The translations under genes were made by a program, and so were the position numbers. Below are positions 17,126-24,862 of a DNA stretch of 48,854 nucleotides, in pieces. Numbering within the stretch: the first letter of the stretch is position 1; each line of letters starts with the position of its first letter. Origin of the DNA: Pseudomonas crudilactis (GTDB lineage Bacteria; Pseudomonadota; Gammaproteobacteria; Pseudomonadales; Pseudomonadaceae). Below the pieces are notes generated by a model. That model worked only from the letters and a program-made list of their open reading frames with translations, did no database searches and was not told the origin of the DNA. The stretch is from positions 1 to 48,854 of the forward strand of contig NZ_WXVV01000038.1 in the NCBI RefSeq assembly GCF_013433315.1, in the 5' to 3' direction.

Positions 17126-17614
17126 CTAGATGTGGTAGATGTCGATGACCTGACGGACGTAATCGTTTTTCAGCACGACTTTCTTGGCCTTGATCAGCGG
17201 CTGTTCGCCACACAGATCGAGGGTGTAGAAACTGCTGCCGAAGTAGCTGTCGGTGACCTGATAGCGAAAGCTCAAGGTGTGCCAGTTGAAACGCACTTGG
17301 CATTGCCCTTCGCTGTGCTCGACGATCTCGATGTTGCTCAGGTTGTGTGAGGTGCGGGTGTCGGGAATGGTCGCGCTGGAGCGCTCGGTCTTGATCCGGA
17401 AGATGCGGTCTTCGAGACCGCCACGGTTGCCGTACCAGATCAGCGAGATTTCGCTTTGCGGGTCTTCGGTGAGCGTGTCGTTGTCGTCCCAGGCCGGCAT
17501 CCAGAAGGTCGCGTCAGCGGCGTACAGCTCCAGCCATTGATCCCACTGACCGTCATCGAGATAACGCGCCTCGCGGTAGAGAAAGTCGCGCACGCTGTCG
17601 TAGAGGTTGCTCAT
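17126..17614 (-). CDS. benB: Benzoate 1,2-dioxygenase, small (beta) subunit
   Basis: A 162-residue ring-hydroxylating dioxygenase beta subunit with a cone-like NTF2 fold. It begins MSNLYDSVRDFLYREARYLD and contains the conserved LYAADATFWMPAW. It supports assembly of the alpha3beta3 oxygenase. The ATG at 17614 shares one base with the benA stop (TGATG), so translation is coupled. A GTG one codon earlier is possible but less likely. Confidence 0.96.
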   Translation of the reverse strand: MSNLYDSVRDFLYREARYLDDGQWDQWLELYAADATFWMPAWDDNDTLTEDPQSEISLIWYGNRGGLEDRIFRIKTERSSATIPDTRTSHNLSNIEIVEHSEGQCQVRFNWHTLSFRYQVTDSYFGSSFYTLDLCGEQPLIKAKKVVLKNDYVRQVIDIYHI

Positions 17615-18969
17615 CACACGGCCTCCACGGGGATCAGTTGTGGCTCGGTGGCAGCGGCCTTGAGCATGGTTTCCTGCCAGTACTTGTGTTGCAGCACAAA
17701 CAGGCCTTCGTCCTCGGTGCGCATACCGGAGAGCAACGGTTTGAGATCGATTTCTTCGGCCGCTGCGTCGGCTCCTTCAACCCAATGCGTCGCGCCTCGG
17801 GACATGTCGTTCCAGCCACGGCCAGCGCCATAACCGGTCTGGCACGAGCGGAACTCTTCCAGATCATCCGGCGTGGCCATGCCGCTGACGTTGAAAAAAT
17901 CCTCGTACTGGCGAATGCGTTTTGCCCGCGCCTCAGCGCTCTCGCCTTTGGGGGCGATGCAGTAAATGGTGATTTCGGTCTTGTCGACCGAGATCGGCCG
18001 GGCGATGCGGATCTGTGAACTGAACTGATCCATCAGATACACGTTCGGGTACAGGCACAGGTTGCGCGAGTTTTCGATCATCCAGTCGGCACGGGCCTGG
18101 CCGAAATCCCGGGCCAGTTCGTCGCGACGCTCATAAGCGGGACGGTCTTCGGGGTTGGCCCAACGGGTCCAGAGCAGCAGATGGCCGTGGTCGAAGGAGT
18201 AAAAACCGCCGCCCTTCTTCGCCCAGCTGCCGGCGCTCATGGTCTTGATCGCTTCACCCGCTTCGCGCTGTTGGCGCTGGTTCTGGGTGGCGGCGTAGTT
18301 CCAGTGCACCGAGCTGACGTGATAGCCGTCAGCACCGTTTTCGGCGGTGAGTTTCCAGTTGCCTTCGTAAATGTAAGCGCTGGAACCGCGCAACACTTCC
18401 AGGCCTTCTGGCGACTGGTCGACGATCATGTCGATGATTTTTGCCGATTCGCCCAAGTGCTCAGCGAGGGGTTTCACATCAGCATTGAGGCTGCCGAACA
18501 GAAAGCCGCGATAGGACTCGAAACGCGCAACTTTGGTCAGGTCATGGGAGCCTTCGCAGTTGAAGCCTTGCGGGTAACCGGCTTCGCTCGGGTCTTTGAC
18601 CTTGAGCAGTTTGCCGCTGTTGTTGAACGTCCAACCGTGAAACGGGCAGGTGTAGCCGGAGCGATTGCCGGACTTGTGCCGGCAAAGCATGGCGCCGCGA
18701 TGGCTGCAGGCGTTGAGAAAAGCGTTGAGCACACCGTCCTTGTTGCGCGCGATGAAGATCGGCTGGCGCCCCATGGTGGTGGTCAGAAAATCGTTGTTGT
18801 TGGGCAGTTGGCTTTCGTGGGCGAGGTAAATCCAGTTGCCTTCGAAGATGTGCGCCATCTCCAGTTCAAACAGACGCGGATCAGTGAACATCTCCCGCTT
18901 GCAGCGGTAGGCGCCCTTCTCCTTGTCTTCTTCAAGCATGGCATTGAGGTAGTCGATTCCCAGGGACAT
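17614..18969 (-). CDS. benA: Benzoate 1,2-dioxygenase, large (alpha) subunit
   Basis: A 451-residue Rieske oxygenase subunit. The Rieske ligands are Cys88/His90 (CSH) and Cys108/His111 (CPFH). The mononuclear-iron region shows NGADGYHVSSVHW with the expected two histidines. It dihydroxylates benzoate to the cis-1,2-diol. The ATG at 18969 is chosen because GGAGG lies 8 bases upstream, whereas the ATG at 18984 would leave that site inside the gene; length 451 matches the family. It is the first gene of the run, preceded by the BenR-type promoter. Confidence 0.97.
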   Translation of the reverse strand: MSLGIDYLNAMLEEDKEKGAYRCKREMFTDPRLFELEMAHIFEGNWIYLAHESQLPNNNDFLTTTMGRQPIFIARNKDGVLNAFLNACSHRGAMLCRHKSGNRSGYTCPFHGWTFNNSGKLLKVKDPSEAGYPQGFNCEGSHDLTKVARFESYRGFLFGSLNADVKPLAEHLGESAKIIDMIVDQSPEGLEVLRGSSAYIYEGNWKLTAENGADGYHVSSVHWNYAATQNQRQQREAGEAIKTMSAGSWAKKGGGFYSFDHGHLLLWTRWANPEDRPAYERRDELARDFGQARADWMIENSRNLCLYPNVYLMDQFSSQIRIARPISVDKTEITIYCIAPKGESAEARAKRIRQYEDFFNVSGMATPDDLEEFRSCQTGYGAGRGWNDMSRGATHWVEGADAAAEEIDLKPLLSGMRTEDEGLFVLQHKYWQETMLKAAATEPQLIPVEAV

Positions 18970-19005
18970 GGCCGGGGCCTCCATTGTTATTGTTCAGGCC
19001 AGGTC

Positions 19006-19068
19006 AGATTAGGGAGGCGATGCACGGGGCAATAGCCGAATCCTGCAGATCGCTATCCGTTTTGTGCA
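19006..19068 (-). promoter_or_regulatory. BenR/XylS-type promoter of benABCD
   Basis: On the minus strand two direct repeats of the XylS/BenR site TGCA-N6-GGNTA occur: TGCACAAAACGGATA (19054-19068) and TGCAGGATTCGGCTA (19033-19047). They are 21 bases apart start to start. A -10-like TAATCT (19006-19011) follows 21 bases after the proximal site. Spacing and sequence reproduce the layout known for the TOL Pm promoter, so benzoate-activated BenR should bind here and recruit polymerase. Confidence 0.85.
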
Positions 19069-19121
19069 GGACGGCGCGGCAGATGATTCGGCGTGTTTCG
19101 CAGAGGGTTTAGTGCGGAGTG

Positions 19122-20078
19122 TCAGTGGCGGCGTTTGAAGGTCTGCGATGGCAGTTCGCCGAACTGTTGGCGATAGCTTTCGGAGAAACGGCCGAGGTGC
19201 AGGAAGCCGTAGTCCAGGGCCAGTTCGGTGAGATTACGTACCGGGCAGCTCGGATCGCTGAGGCAGGCATGGATACGTTCCAGCTTGCGCTGGCGGATGT
19301 ATTGCATCGGCGTGATGCTGAGCTGGCGCTCGAACAAGCTGTACAGCGAACGCGGGCTCATGCTCGCCTGTGCGGCCAGACGTTCGGCGGGCAAATCCAG
19401 TTTAAGGTTGCGTTCGATGTAATCGAGAATGCGCTCGAAGCTGACATTCGGTGCGCTCAGGCACTGACGGCTGACATTGGTGTTCATCAGCGAGATCAGT
19501 TTGCTACCGATGATCTGCGCGTAATGCTCCTGCACCCGCAGCAACGGGTCGCTGGCCTCGGCTTCCTGACAGATCATCGCCAGCAGGTTGGTGAAGCCTT
19601 CCAGCTCATCCAGCCGATAGTGATTGCGCAGGAAACGGACACCGCTTGCCGGACGCTGCCAACGCTGCTCGTCGCACACTGATTCGAGCACGCTGACCGG
19701 CACCTTGAGGATGAATTTCTCGCAGTCTTCCGAGTACGTCAGATCAACCGGATCATCCGGGTTGATCAACAGCAACTCGCCGGGCACCAGATGCTGTTCG
19801 CGCTTGTGCCCGCGCCACAGGCAATTGCCTTGCAGCAGCACTTGCAGATGGTAAACGGTCTCCAGGGCCACCGATGTCACGCGTACGCTGCCGCCATAGC
19901 TGATGCGGGCCAGATCGAGGTCGGCCAGTTTGCGGTGGTTGAGGCTGGCTTGTGGGTGGGTGGTTCTGGACAGGCCGATGAAGTGCTGACCGACGTGCTG
20001 ATTGACGTAGTCGGAGACGGCATAAGGGTCAGCGTGACGGAACACGCTGCTGCGATCGCTCAGCAGATGGCTGTCCAT
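19122..20078 (-). CDS. benR: AraC/XylS-family activator of benzoate genes
   Basis: A 318-residue regulator. The N-terminal effector-binding half (GSVRVTSVALETVYHLQVLLQG region) precedes a C-terminal pair of helix-turn-helix motifs (about 215-318, with LAAQASMSPRSLYSLFERQ and LALDYGFLHLGRFSESYRQQFGELP). Length and sequence fit BenR/XylS. It lies directly upstream of benA in the same orientation, and matching TGCA-N6-GGNTA sites stand in front of benA. Benzoate is the expected inducer. Confidence 0.93.
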   Translation of the reverse strand: MDSHLLSDRSSVFRHADPYAVSDYVNQHVGQHFIGLSRTTHPQASLNHRKLADLDLARISYGGSVRVTSVALETVYHLQVLLQGNCLWRGHKREQHLVPGELLLINPDDPVDLTYSEDCEKFILKVPVSVLESVCDEQRWQRPASGVRFLRNHYRLDELEGFTNLLAMICQEAEASDPLLRVQEHYAQIIGSKLISLMNTNVSRQCLSAPNVSFERILDYIERNLKLDLPAERLAAQASMSPRSLYSLFERQLSITPMQYIRQRKLERIHACLSDPSCPVRNLTELALDYGFLHLGRFSESYRQQFGELPSQTFKRRH

Positions 20079-20304
20079 GGGGCATTGCTCATTGTTGTCG
20101 TTATTTTGGTTTCACGGGGTTTCAGGCATCACCACTCACAGTACGCCGGAGTGTTGGGGTGGGCAATTGGACGAAGGTTTGTGTACTCGATAATCGAACA
20201 TTTTTTGCGGATTACGGAGTGGTTTGTCCAACGCCTACACTTGCCGAAGAAATGCCCTACACGCCAAAAAAACCCGAAACAAAAAATCCTATTTGTGACA
20301 GTTT

Positions 20305-20347
20305 TATAAAACAAAAAAAGCCCGTTTCAGTCGAAACTGAAACGGGC
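20305..20347 (-). terminator. Intrinsic terminator of the 32-residue gene
   Basis: A perfect 12-base stem pairs GCCCGTTTCAGT (20320-20331) with ACTGAAACGGGC (20336-20347) around a 4-base loop. On the minus strand it is followed by a run of seven T and then further T-rich sequence. It ends a leftward transcript 20 bases after the stop of the small reading frame. Confidence 0.85.
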
Positions 20348-20367
20348 TTCTCCCACCTCAACGGCCG

Positions 20368-20466
20368 TTACTTCAGGTCGTCAAAGTGGTCTCGCAGGAA
20401 CTCGTAAAAGCGAAAGGCTTTAAACAATCTCCATACAAGGCTCAGCGTACGCAGCAAAAGCTTCAT
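20368..20466 (-). CDS. 32-residue peptide, candidate type I toxin (or PhrS-like sRNA ORF)
   Basis: The frame encodes MKLLLRTLSLVWRLF, continues KAFRFYEFLRDHFDDLK, and stops at TAA. GGAGG lies 9 bases before the ATG, and a strong terminator follows 20 bases after the stop, so this looks like a real transcription and translation unit. The N-terminal two thirds is a hydrophobic, arginine-spaced amphipathic helix and the end is acidic, which would suit membrane association. A -10-like TATGAT lies at 20679-20684, which would give a leader of about 200 bases. That leader contains the 19-base sequence complementary to the divergent RNA at 20836. Alternative: the peptide-encoding part of a dual-function sRNA like PhrS of P. 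aeruginosa, which also encodes a short peptide; I could not compare sequences. I do not recognise the peptide with certainty. Confidence 0.6.
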   Translation of the reverse strand: MKLLLRTLSLVWRLFKAFRFYEFLRDHFDDLK

Positions 20467-20537
20467 ACGTTTTGGCCTCCAGGGCTGGGGGCCAAACCTC
20501 CAGCAAACTTACCGGATCATGCTTGCCTTCAGCCTGC

Positions 20538-20556
20538 ACGTTAAAGCAGCTAGTGA
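20538..20556. repeat. 19-base direct repeat, copy in the leader of the small gene
   Basis: ACGTTAAAGCAGCTAGTGA here is identical to 20836-20854. Because the small gene is read leftward, its leader carries the reverse complement about 72-90 bases before the ATG. It can therefore pair perfectly with an RNA starting at 20836. Confidence 0.9.
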
Positions 20557-20800
20557 GGCGGCCGGTTGAAATCCCCCCGAAACATCATTCCGGCACGGGT
20601 GCAAAACCGTGTCAAAGGGCATGAAACCGTTTAGTCACCAGCCTGGCCTCACCGCTGCTCGAACAAGTGAGCGCCCGCATCATAACCTTCATTCAGAGGC
20701 TTTCAGGAAAAGTAATTTTCTGATTTGTTAACCATTATTTCTGCCAGCTTTTTCTGGAAATGAAATAGCGCAAACAACCAGTTTCATACGAACTTTAACC

Positions 20801-20829
20801 TTGCAAGGGGGCACAAAGGCTCTTACCAT
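20801..20829 (+). promoter_or_regulatory. Predicted sigma-70 promoter of the small RNA
   Basis: TTGCAA (20801-20806) and TACCAT (20824-20829) are separated by 17 bases, with four matches each to consensus. The expected start point near 20836 coincides with the first base of the 19-base repeat. Confidence 0.5.
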
Positions 20830-20835
20830 GAGAGA

Positions 20836-20919
20836 ACGTTAAAGCAGCTAGTGAAGCAACAAACCTCGGTCGCAAACCAAGGTTTACAAAAGAACCGCCC
20901 CGCAAAGGCGGTTTTTTTT
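20836..20919 (+). ncRNA. Candidate antitoxin-like small RNA, about 84 nt
   Basis: Read rightward from the predicted start. A roughly 25-base 5' tail comprises ACGTTAAAGCAGCTAGTGA, then a hairpin with AAACCT (20861-20866) and AGGTTT (20880-20885), then an intrinsic terminator. No reading frame of note is present. The 5' tail is perfectly complementary over 19 bases to the leader of the divergently transcribed 32-residue gene. The design resembles OrzO, OhsC and IstR antitoxin RNAs, which are encoded next to and divergent from their toxin genes (family knowledge). Existence of the RNA is predicted, not shown. Confidence 0.55.
20893..20919 (+). terminator. Intrinsic terminator of the small RNA
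   Basis: Stem AACCGCC (20893-20899) / GGCGGTT (20907-20913), a 7-base loop, then eight T. It reads rightward. The MarR-GNAT gene converges on it from the right, so it cannot belong to that gene. Confidence 0.85.
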
Positions 20920-20957
20920 CGCCTGCCTTTTCACTGCATCCGCCGATGAAAATCAGA

Positions 20958-21881
20958 TCACAACACCCGTGCCCACGTCTGACTCAGCAGATCCTTGCCA
21001 AAGCTGTGAACCGCCTCCTCCTCCACCAACTCAAACCCGGCCTGCTGATAAATCTTGCGCGCAGCGGTCAGGTTACTGGTCGTCCACAAGGTCATTTTCT
21101 GGTAGCCAACCTGGCGGGCGAAACGCAGGCACTCCTCGACCAGACGACTGCCAATGCCCAAGCCCCGCGCGCTGGCGTCGACGTAGAGCATGCGCAGTTT
21201 GGCGGTTGTTTCATCCTGGCGGACGATGAACACGGAGCCGATGACCTTGCCGTCCTTTTCCGCAATCCAGCAGCGCTCGCTCGTCGGGTCGTAATCACGC
21301 AGGTACTTGGCGACCACCTCGGCCACCAGTGTTTCGAACTCTGAATTCCAGCCGTATTCGCGGCTATACAGCGCGGCTTGCTGTTGCATCACCGTGCCCA
21401 TGTCGCCGGGCTGCGGATCGCGTAACAGGTAAGTCGAGTCCTTGCTGCCTTCCAACAGGTTCTGGATCAGCGTCATGGCGCCGATCAGTTGCTTCTGCTG
21501 CGGCTCGGGCAGACGCTCGAGCATGGCGACGATTTGCTCGCGAGAGGCCTTTTCCAGCGGAATCAGGATTTCCCGGCCCAGATCGGTTAAGTGCAATTGC
21601 GCAGCGCGGGCATCCGTGGACGACGGGACTTTCTGGATCAGCCCGCGCTTCTCGAAACCGCTGATGATGCGGCTCATATAACCGGCGTCGAGGCCGAGCA
21701 TCTGGCGCAGATCCGCGCTGGTCAGGTCACCGCGCGAGGCCAGCTCATACAAAATGCGCAACTCGGTCAGCGAGTAGTCGCTTTGCAGCAGATGCTCCTG
21801 CAGTACGCCGATCTGATGGGTGTAGAAGCGATTGAAGCCGCGCACGACGTCGGCTTGCTCAAGGAGATCGATGCTGGACAT
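20958..21881 (-). CDS. MarR-type HTH / GNAT acetyltransferase fusion
   Basis: A 307-residue two-domain protein. Residues about 1-145 form a winged-helix MarR domain (SLTELRILYELASRG, LRQMLGLDAGYMSRIISGFEKRGLI). Residues about 160-307 form a GNAT N-acetyltransferase with the acetyl-CoA motif ARGLGIGSRLVEECLRFAR. Such fusions are widespread in bacteria; the acetyl acceptor is generally unknown. Two TTGC-N5-GCAA palindromes just upstream suggest autoregulation. Confidence 0.88.
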   Translation of the reverse strand: MSSIDLLEQADVVRGFNRFYTHQIGVLQEHLLQSDYSLTELRILYELASRGDLTSADLRQMLGLDAGYMSRIISGFEKRGLIQKVPSSTDARAAQLHLTDLGREILIPLEKASREQIVAMLERLPEPQQKQLIGAMTLIQNLLEGSKDSTYLLRDPQPGDMGTVMQQQAALYSREYGWNSEFETLVAEVVAKYLRDYDPTSERCWIAEKDGKVIGSVFIVRQDETTAKLRMLYVDASARGLGIGSRLVEECLRFARQVGYQKMTLWTTSNLTAARKIYQQAGFELVEEEAVHSFGKDLLSQTWARVL

Positions 21882-21898
21882 GGCAAACGCTCAGTTAA

Positions 21899-21932
21899 TT
21901 GCTTAAGGCAACTATATATTTGCCAAAAGCAA
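21899..21932. promoter_or_regulatory. Paired palindromes, candidate MarR operators
   Basis: TTGCTTAAGGCAA (21899-21911) and TTGCCAAAAGCAA (21920-21932) share the form TTGC-N5-GCAA. Their centres are 21 bases apart, two DNA turns, on the same face. They begin 18 bases upstream of the MarR-GNAT start and overlap the TATATA-like promoter region. Confidence 0.55.
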
Positions 21933-21948
21933 CCATGTCAACAGAAAG

Positions 21949-22224
21949 CTATCGGCACTTTGCCAACACCACCTGACAGGTATCCGGCGTCCCCCCGGAG
22001 CGACCGGCATAACGAATACAGTTGTTCATCGACTTCTGTCGGGCCATGTTCAGACTGGAGCCCCAGGCCAAACCGCCCTCGCCGACCGACGGCAAGGCTT
22101 TCGCGTAGCAGGCATCGCCCACACTCGACGGTGGATAGTGTTTTCGGCTGGAGCAGCCTGCGGTCAGCGCCAGGCTTAGGCCGATCAAGGTGAGCACGCC
22201 CCAGAGCGAGCATCGGTTAATCAT
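21949..22224 (-). CDS. Small lipoprotein of unknown function
   Basis: A 91-residue protein. The N-terminal hydrophobic signal ends in the lipobox LTAGC with Cys24 as the lipid-attachment site. The mature part of about 68 residues has cysteines at DACYAK, MNNCIRY, DTCQV and AKCR, which may form two disulfides in the periplasm. The ATG at 22224 starts the signal directly; a frame to 22284 would add an implausible non-hydrophobic prefix. No family recognised. Confidence 0.7.
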   Translation of the reverse strand: MINRCSLWGVLTLIGLSLALTAGCSSRKHYPPSSVGDACYAKALPSVGEGGLAWGSSLNMARQKSMNNCIRYAGRSGGTPDTCQVVLAKCR

Positions 22225-22322
22225 CGCATTCCACCTGCCGGCAAAGGGGTCGTAACCTGCTGAGTCTAGTCCCCTCACCTGCACAAATCTTCTAAACGTC
22301 GACGAGCATTGCGCGGTATTTT

Positions 22323-23198
22323 ATGGGGCCGCACCTTTCAATGGCGAACTCTGGAGCCTTCGTGGATAAACGCAACTGGATCGAGCTGTCCCAGGATGTC
22401 GACACCGGGATTGAATCGATTCGCGCTCACTTTGAGGGCCATGCCTACGATCCGCACTGGCATGACAGTTTCCTCGTCGGCGTTACCGAACAAGGTGTGC
22501 AGCAATTCAATTGCCGCCGCGTACGCCATCGCAGTACGCCGGGCAACGTGTTCCTGCTGGAGCCGGGGGAAATCCACGATGGGCAAGCGCCGACCGAGGA
22601 AGGGTTTACCTATTCGATGCTCTACCTCGATCCACACTGGCTGGAGCGTGAACTGCATGCGCTGTTCGAAGACGCACCGGCCGACAGCCAGCCAGGTTTT
22701 GCCGACACGCTGAGTCAGGACCCGCGTCTGGCCACGGCGATCAGTCAAGCCTTCCATGCACTGCATGATGGCGATCTGCGGATCGTCCGGCAGACCGCCG
22801 TCGACGGGTTGCTGAGCTCGCTCACGCGCCATCTCGACTGGCGCAAGCGCCAGGTTTTCGATCCGCGCCTGCCATTGGTGGCGCAACTGGCGCGGGATTA
22901 TCTGCACGCGCATACCTATGAAGATATCGGTCTCGATGATCTCGCGCAGGTCTGCGGGGTAGACCGTTTTCGGCTCAGCCGCGCCTTCAAGTCTGCTTTT
23001 GGTCTGGCGCCGCACGCGTACCTGATCCAGTTGCGCCTGGCCAGGGCGCGGCAGTTGCTGGCCCGGGGTGAAACGCCGGCGCAGGTCGCCAGCGTGCTTG
23101 GTTTTGCCGACCAGAGTCATCTCGGTCGCTGGTTCCGCCGAGCCTACCAACTCACCCCCGCCGACTACCGCAAGCGTTGCTCAAACCTTCCAGACTGA
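22323..23198 (+). CDS. AraC-family regulator with N-terminal cupin domain
   Basis: A 291-residue regulator. The N-terminal cupin-like sensor (HAYDPHWHDSFLVGVTEQGVQQF, GNVFLLEPGEIHDGQ) is followed by two HTH motifs (about 180-285: DDLAQVCGVDRFRLSRAFKSAFG and ASVLGFADQSHLGRWFRRAYQLTPADY). It ends 55 bases before a LysE-type exporter gene in the same direction, a frequent pairing in which the regulator controls the exporter. The start is uncertain between 22323 and 22341. Confidence 0.88.
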   Translation: MGPHLSMANSGAFVDKRNWIELSQDVDTGIESIRAHFEGHAYDPHWHDSFLVGVTEQGVQQFNCRRVRHRSTPGNVFLLEPGEIHDGQAPTEEGFTYSMLYLDPHWLERELHALFEDAPADSQPGFADTLSQDPRLATAISQAFHALHDGDLRIVRQTAVDGLLSSLTRHLDWRKRQVFDPRLPLVAQLARDYLHAHTYEDIGLDDLAQVCGVDRFRLSRAFKSAFGLAPHAYLIQLRLARARQLLARGETPAQVASVLGFADQSHLGRWFRRAYQLTPADYRKRCSNLPD

Positions 23199-23253
23199 CG
23201 AAAGCGGACTGGTGATCATGGATGCCTGTTTTCATTTTCAGGAAATCCGGATC

Positions 23254-23850
23254 ATGGCGTCATTACTGCCCTTTCTGCTGTTTGCTTTCGTTGCCTCGAT
23301 CACGCCGGGGCCGACCAATATTCTGGTGTTGAGCCACAGTTCGCGCCAAGGCCTGCTCGCCACGTTGCCGATCATTTTTGGCTCTTGCGCGGCGGCGGCA
23401 CTGATTGTGCTGGTGGTCGGCCTCGGTGCCGGCGAAACCTTGCTGCGCTATCCGCGCGTGCAACAAGCCATGGCCTGGGGCGGTGTACTCTGGTTGAGCG
23501 GGCTGGCGTGGCAGATCTTTCGCAGTGCGCCGCCGTCGCTGGACCCGACGGATACGCAGGAAGAAGGTTTCAGCGTACTGGGCGCCGCCATGCTGCAACT
23601 GGTCAATCCCAAGGTGTGGATGATGGCCATGGCCGTGGTCAGCGTGTTTGTCGGCGGTGGTGACAAGACCCTGCGGCTGCTGGTGTTGTCGCTGGCGTTT
23701 CTGTTGGTGTCGTTGCCATGTATGACGTTGTGGGCGTTGCTGGGTGTGGGCAGCGCGCGATTGATGGGGTCGCCCAGGGCGTTCAAGCGGATGAACACGG
23801 CACTGGCGTTGTTGTTGCTGCTCTCGGCATGGCTGACAGTCTTGGCGTAA
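23254..23850 (+). CDS. LysE/RhtB-family amino-acid exporter
   Basis: A 198-residue membrane protein with about six hydrophobic segments. The N-terminal signature SITPGPTNILVLSHSSRQG and the NPKVWMMAMAVVS motif identify the LysE translocator family, which exports amino acids or their derivatives. The ATG at 23254 follows CAGGAAA. An ATG at 23218 would add 12 polar residues and is less likely. Confidence 0.88.
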   Translation: MASLLPFLLFAFVASITPGPTNILVLSHSSRQGLLATLPIIFGSCAAAALIVLVVGLGAGETLLRYPRVQQAMAWGGVLWLSGLAWQIFRSAPPSLDPTDTQEEGFSVLGAAMLQLVNPKVWMMAMAVVSVFVGGGDKTLRLLVLSLAFLLVSLPCMTLWALLGVGSARLMGSPRAFKRMNTALALLLLLSAWLTVLA

Positions 23851-23860
23851 CTCCACTTCA

Positions 23861-24634
23861 TCAGGGGGAAGTGGCCTGCCGATACTCGCGCGGCGTAAAA
23901 CCGGTCGACGCCTTGAACTGGCGGGTGAAGGCGCTGTGATCGGTGTAGCCGCATTGCAGCGCCACATCGGTAATCGGCAGGTCGGTGTGCAGCAAGCGGT
24001 GCGCGTGTTCGAGGCGTACTTTCTGGATCATCTGCCGTGGCGTCAGGTGGAACACCCGTTTGCAGTAACGCTCCAGTTGCGCGACTGAAATGCCGGCGAT
24101 TCGGGTCAGTTCACTGAGGGTGACCCGACGATTGAAATGCGCGCGAATATGCTCATCGACAGCCGCCAGCCGCTCGAACGCCGGATGGGTTTCACTGGCC
24201 GATTGCAGGTCCACCGAAATCCCCGCCAGACCAATGATCACCCCGTCACGGTTGTACAGCGGCTGCTTGTGCGTCAGGCACCAACCCGGTTCGCGACTGC
24301 CGTACAGATGCAGCTCCAGTTGGTCCTCCAGTACAAAGCCTTCTTCCAGCACCTTGCGATCCTGCTCGGTGTAGCCCGGCCCGAGTTGCGCCGGGAACAC
24401 CTGCGCACTGGTTTTGCCAAGCAACGGACGCAGATCCTTCAAGCCGCAGCGTTGCACCAACGTGCGGTTGGCGAGCACGTAACGGGCCTGCACATCCTTG
24501 ATGAAAATCGCCGCGTTGGGGATCACATCGAGCATCGGCAACAACAGCGCGGCGCCGGCCAAGAGTTCCTCAAGTGTCTGCGGGCGATGCCCATCAATGC
24601 CTTGAGCCAGGATCGAAAACGCCTGCTGCATCAA
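23861..24634 (-). CDS. lhpR: PAS-AraC transcriptional regulator, likely of hydroxyproline catabolism
   Basis: A 257-residue regulator with a PAS domain (about 35-150: IPNAAIFIKDVQARYVLANRTLV ... GVIIGLAGISVDLQ) and a C-terminal AraC-type double HTH (about 160-257). It is divergent from the hydroxyproline permease and catabolic genes, with a 228-base shared promoter region. An AraC-type activator, LhpR, controls the same pathway in P. aeruginosa; the name is assigned by position and family, not by alignment. Confidence 0.75.
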   Translation of the reverse strand: MMQQAFSILAQGIDGHRPQTLEELLAGAALLLPMLDVIPNAAIFIKDVQARYVLANRTLVQRCGLKDLRPLLGKTSAQVFPAQLGPGYTEQDRKVLEEGFVLEDQLELHLYGSREPGWCLTHKQPLYNRDGVIIGLAGISVDLQSASETHPAFERLAAVDEHIRAHFNRRVTLSELTRIAGISVAQLERYCKRVFHLTPRQMIQKVRLEHAHRLLHTDLPITDVALQCGYTDHSAFTRQFKASTGFTPREYRQATSP

Positions 24635-24862
24635 ACAATCCCCTCGTAACGTGGATGGACAAAGCGCCTGCCATGCGGCCTTCGCGTGCAGATTGCAGCA
24701 TCGTTAAAGACCTGTCGAGGGCCACGTTTCGCCAGTGCGATTGTGCTGATTTCGTCATCGAAGCCACCGCAAAACATCAATCGCCACACCATCGATGAGT
24801 TCAAAGTCTGGCCGTCCCAGTGACACAACTGCCTATCCAATAACTCACAAGAAGGCGATGCC

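Noticed and set aside
20159..20407. Plus-strand frame of 82 codons across the terminator near 20.33 kb
   Set aside because: It reads through a perfect terminator hairpin and opposes the better-supported 32-residue gene with its ribosome-binding site.
20836..20919. Identity of the small RNA as RsmX/Y/Z or CrcZ
   Set aside because: It lacks the repeated GGA loops of Rsm RNAs and the repeated CA-rich Hfq/Crc motifs of CrcZ.
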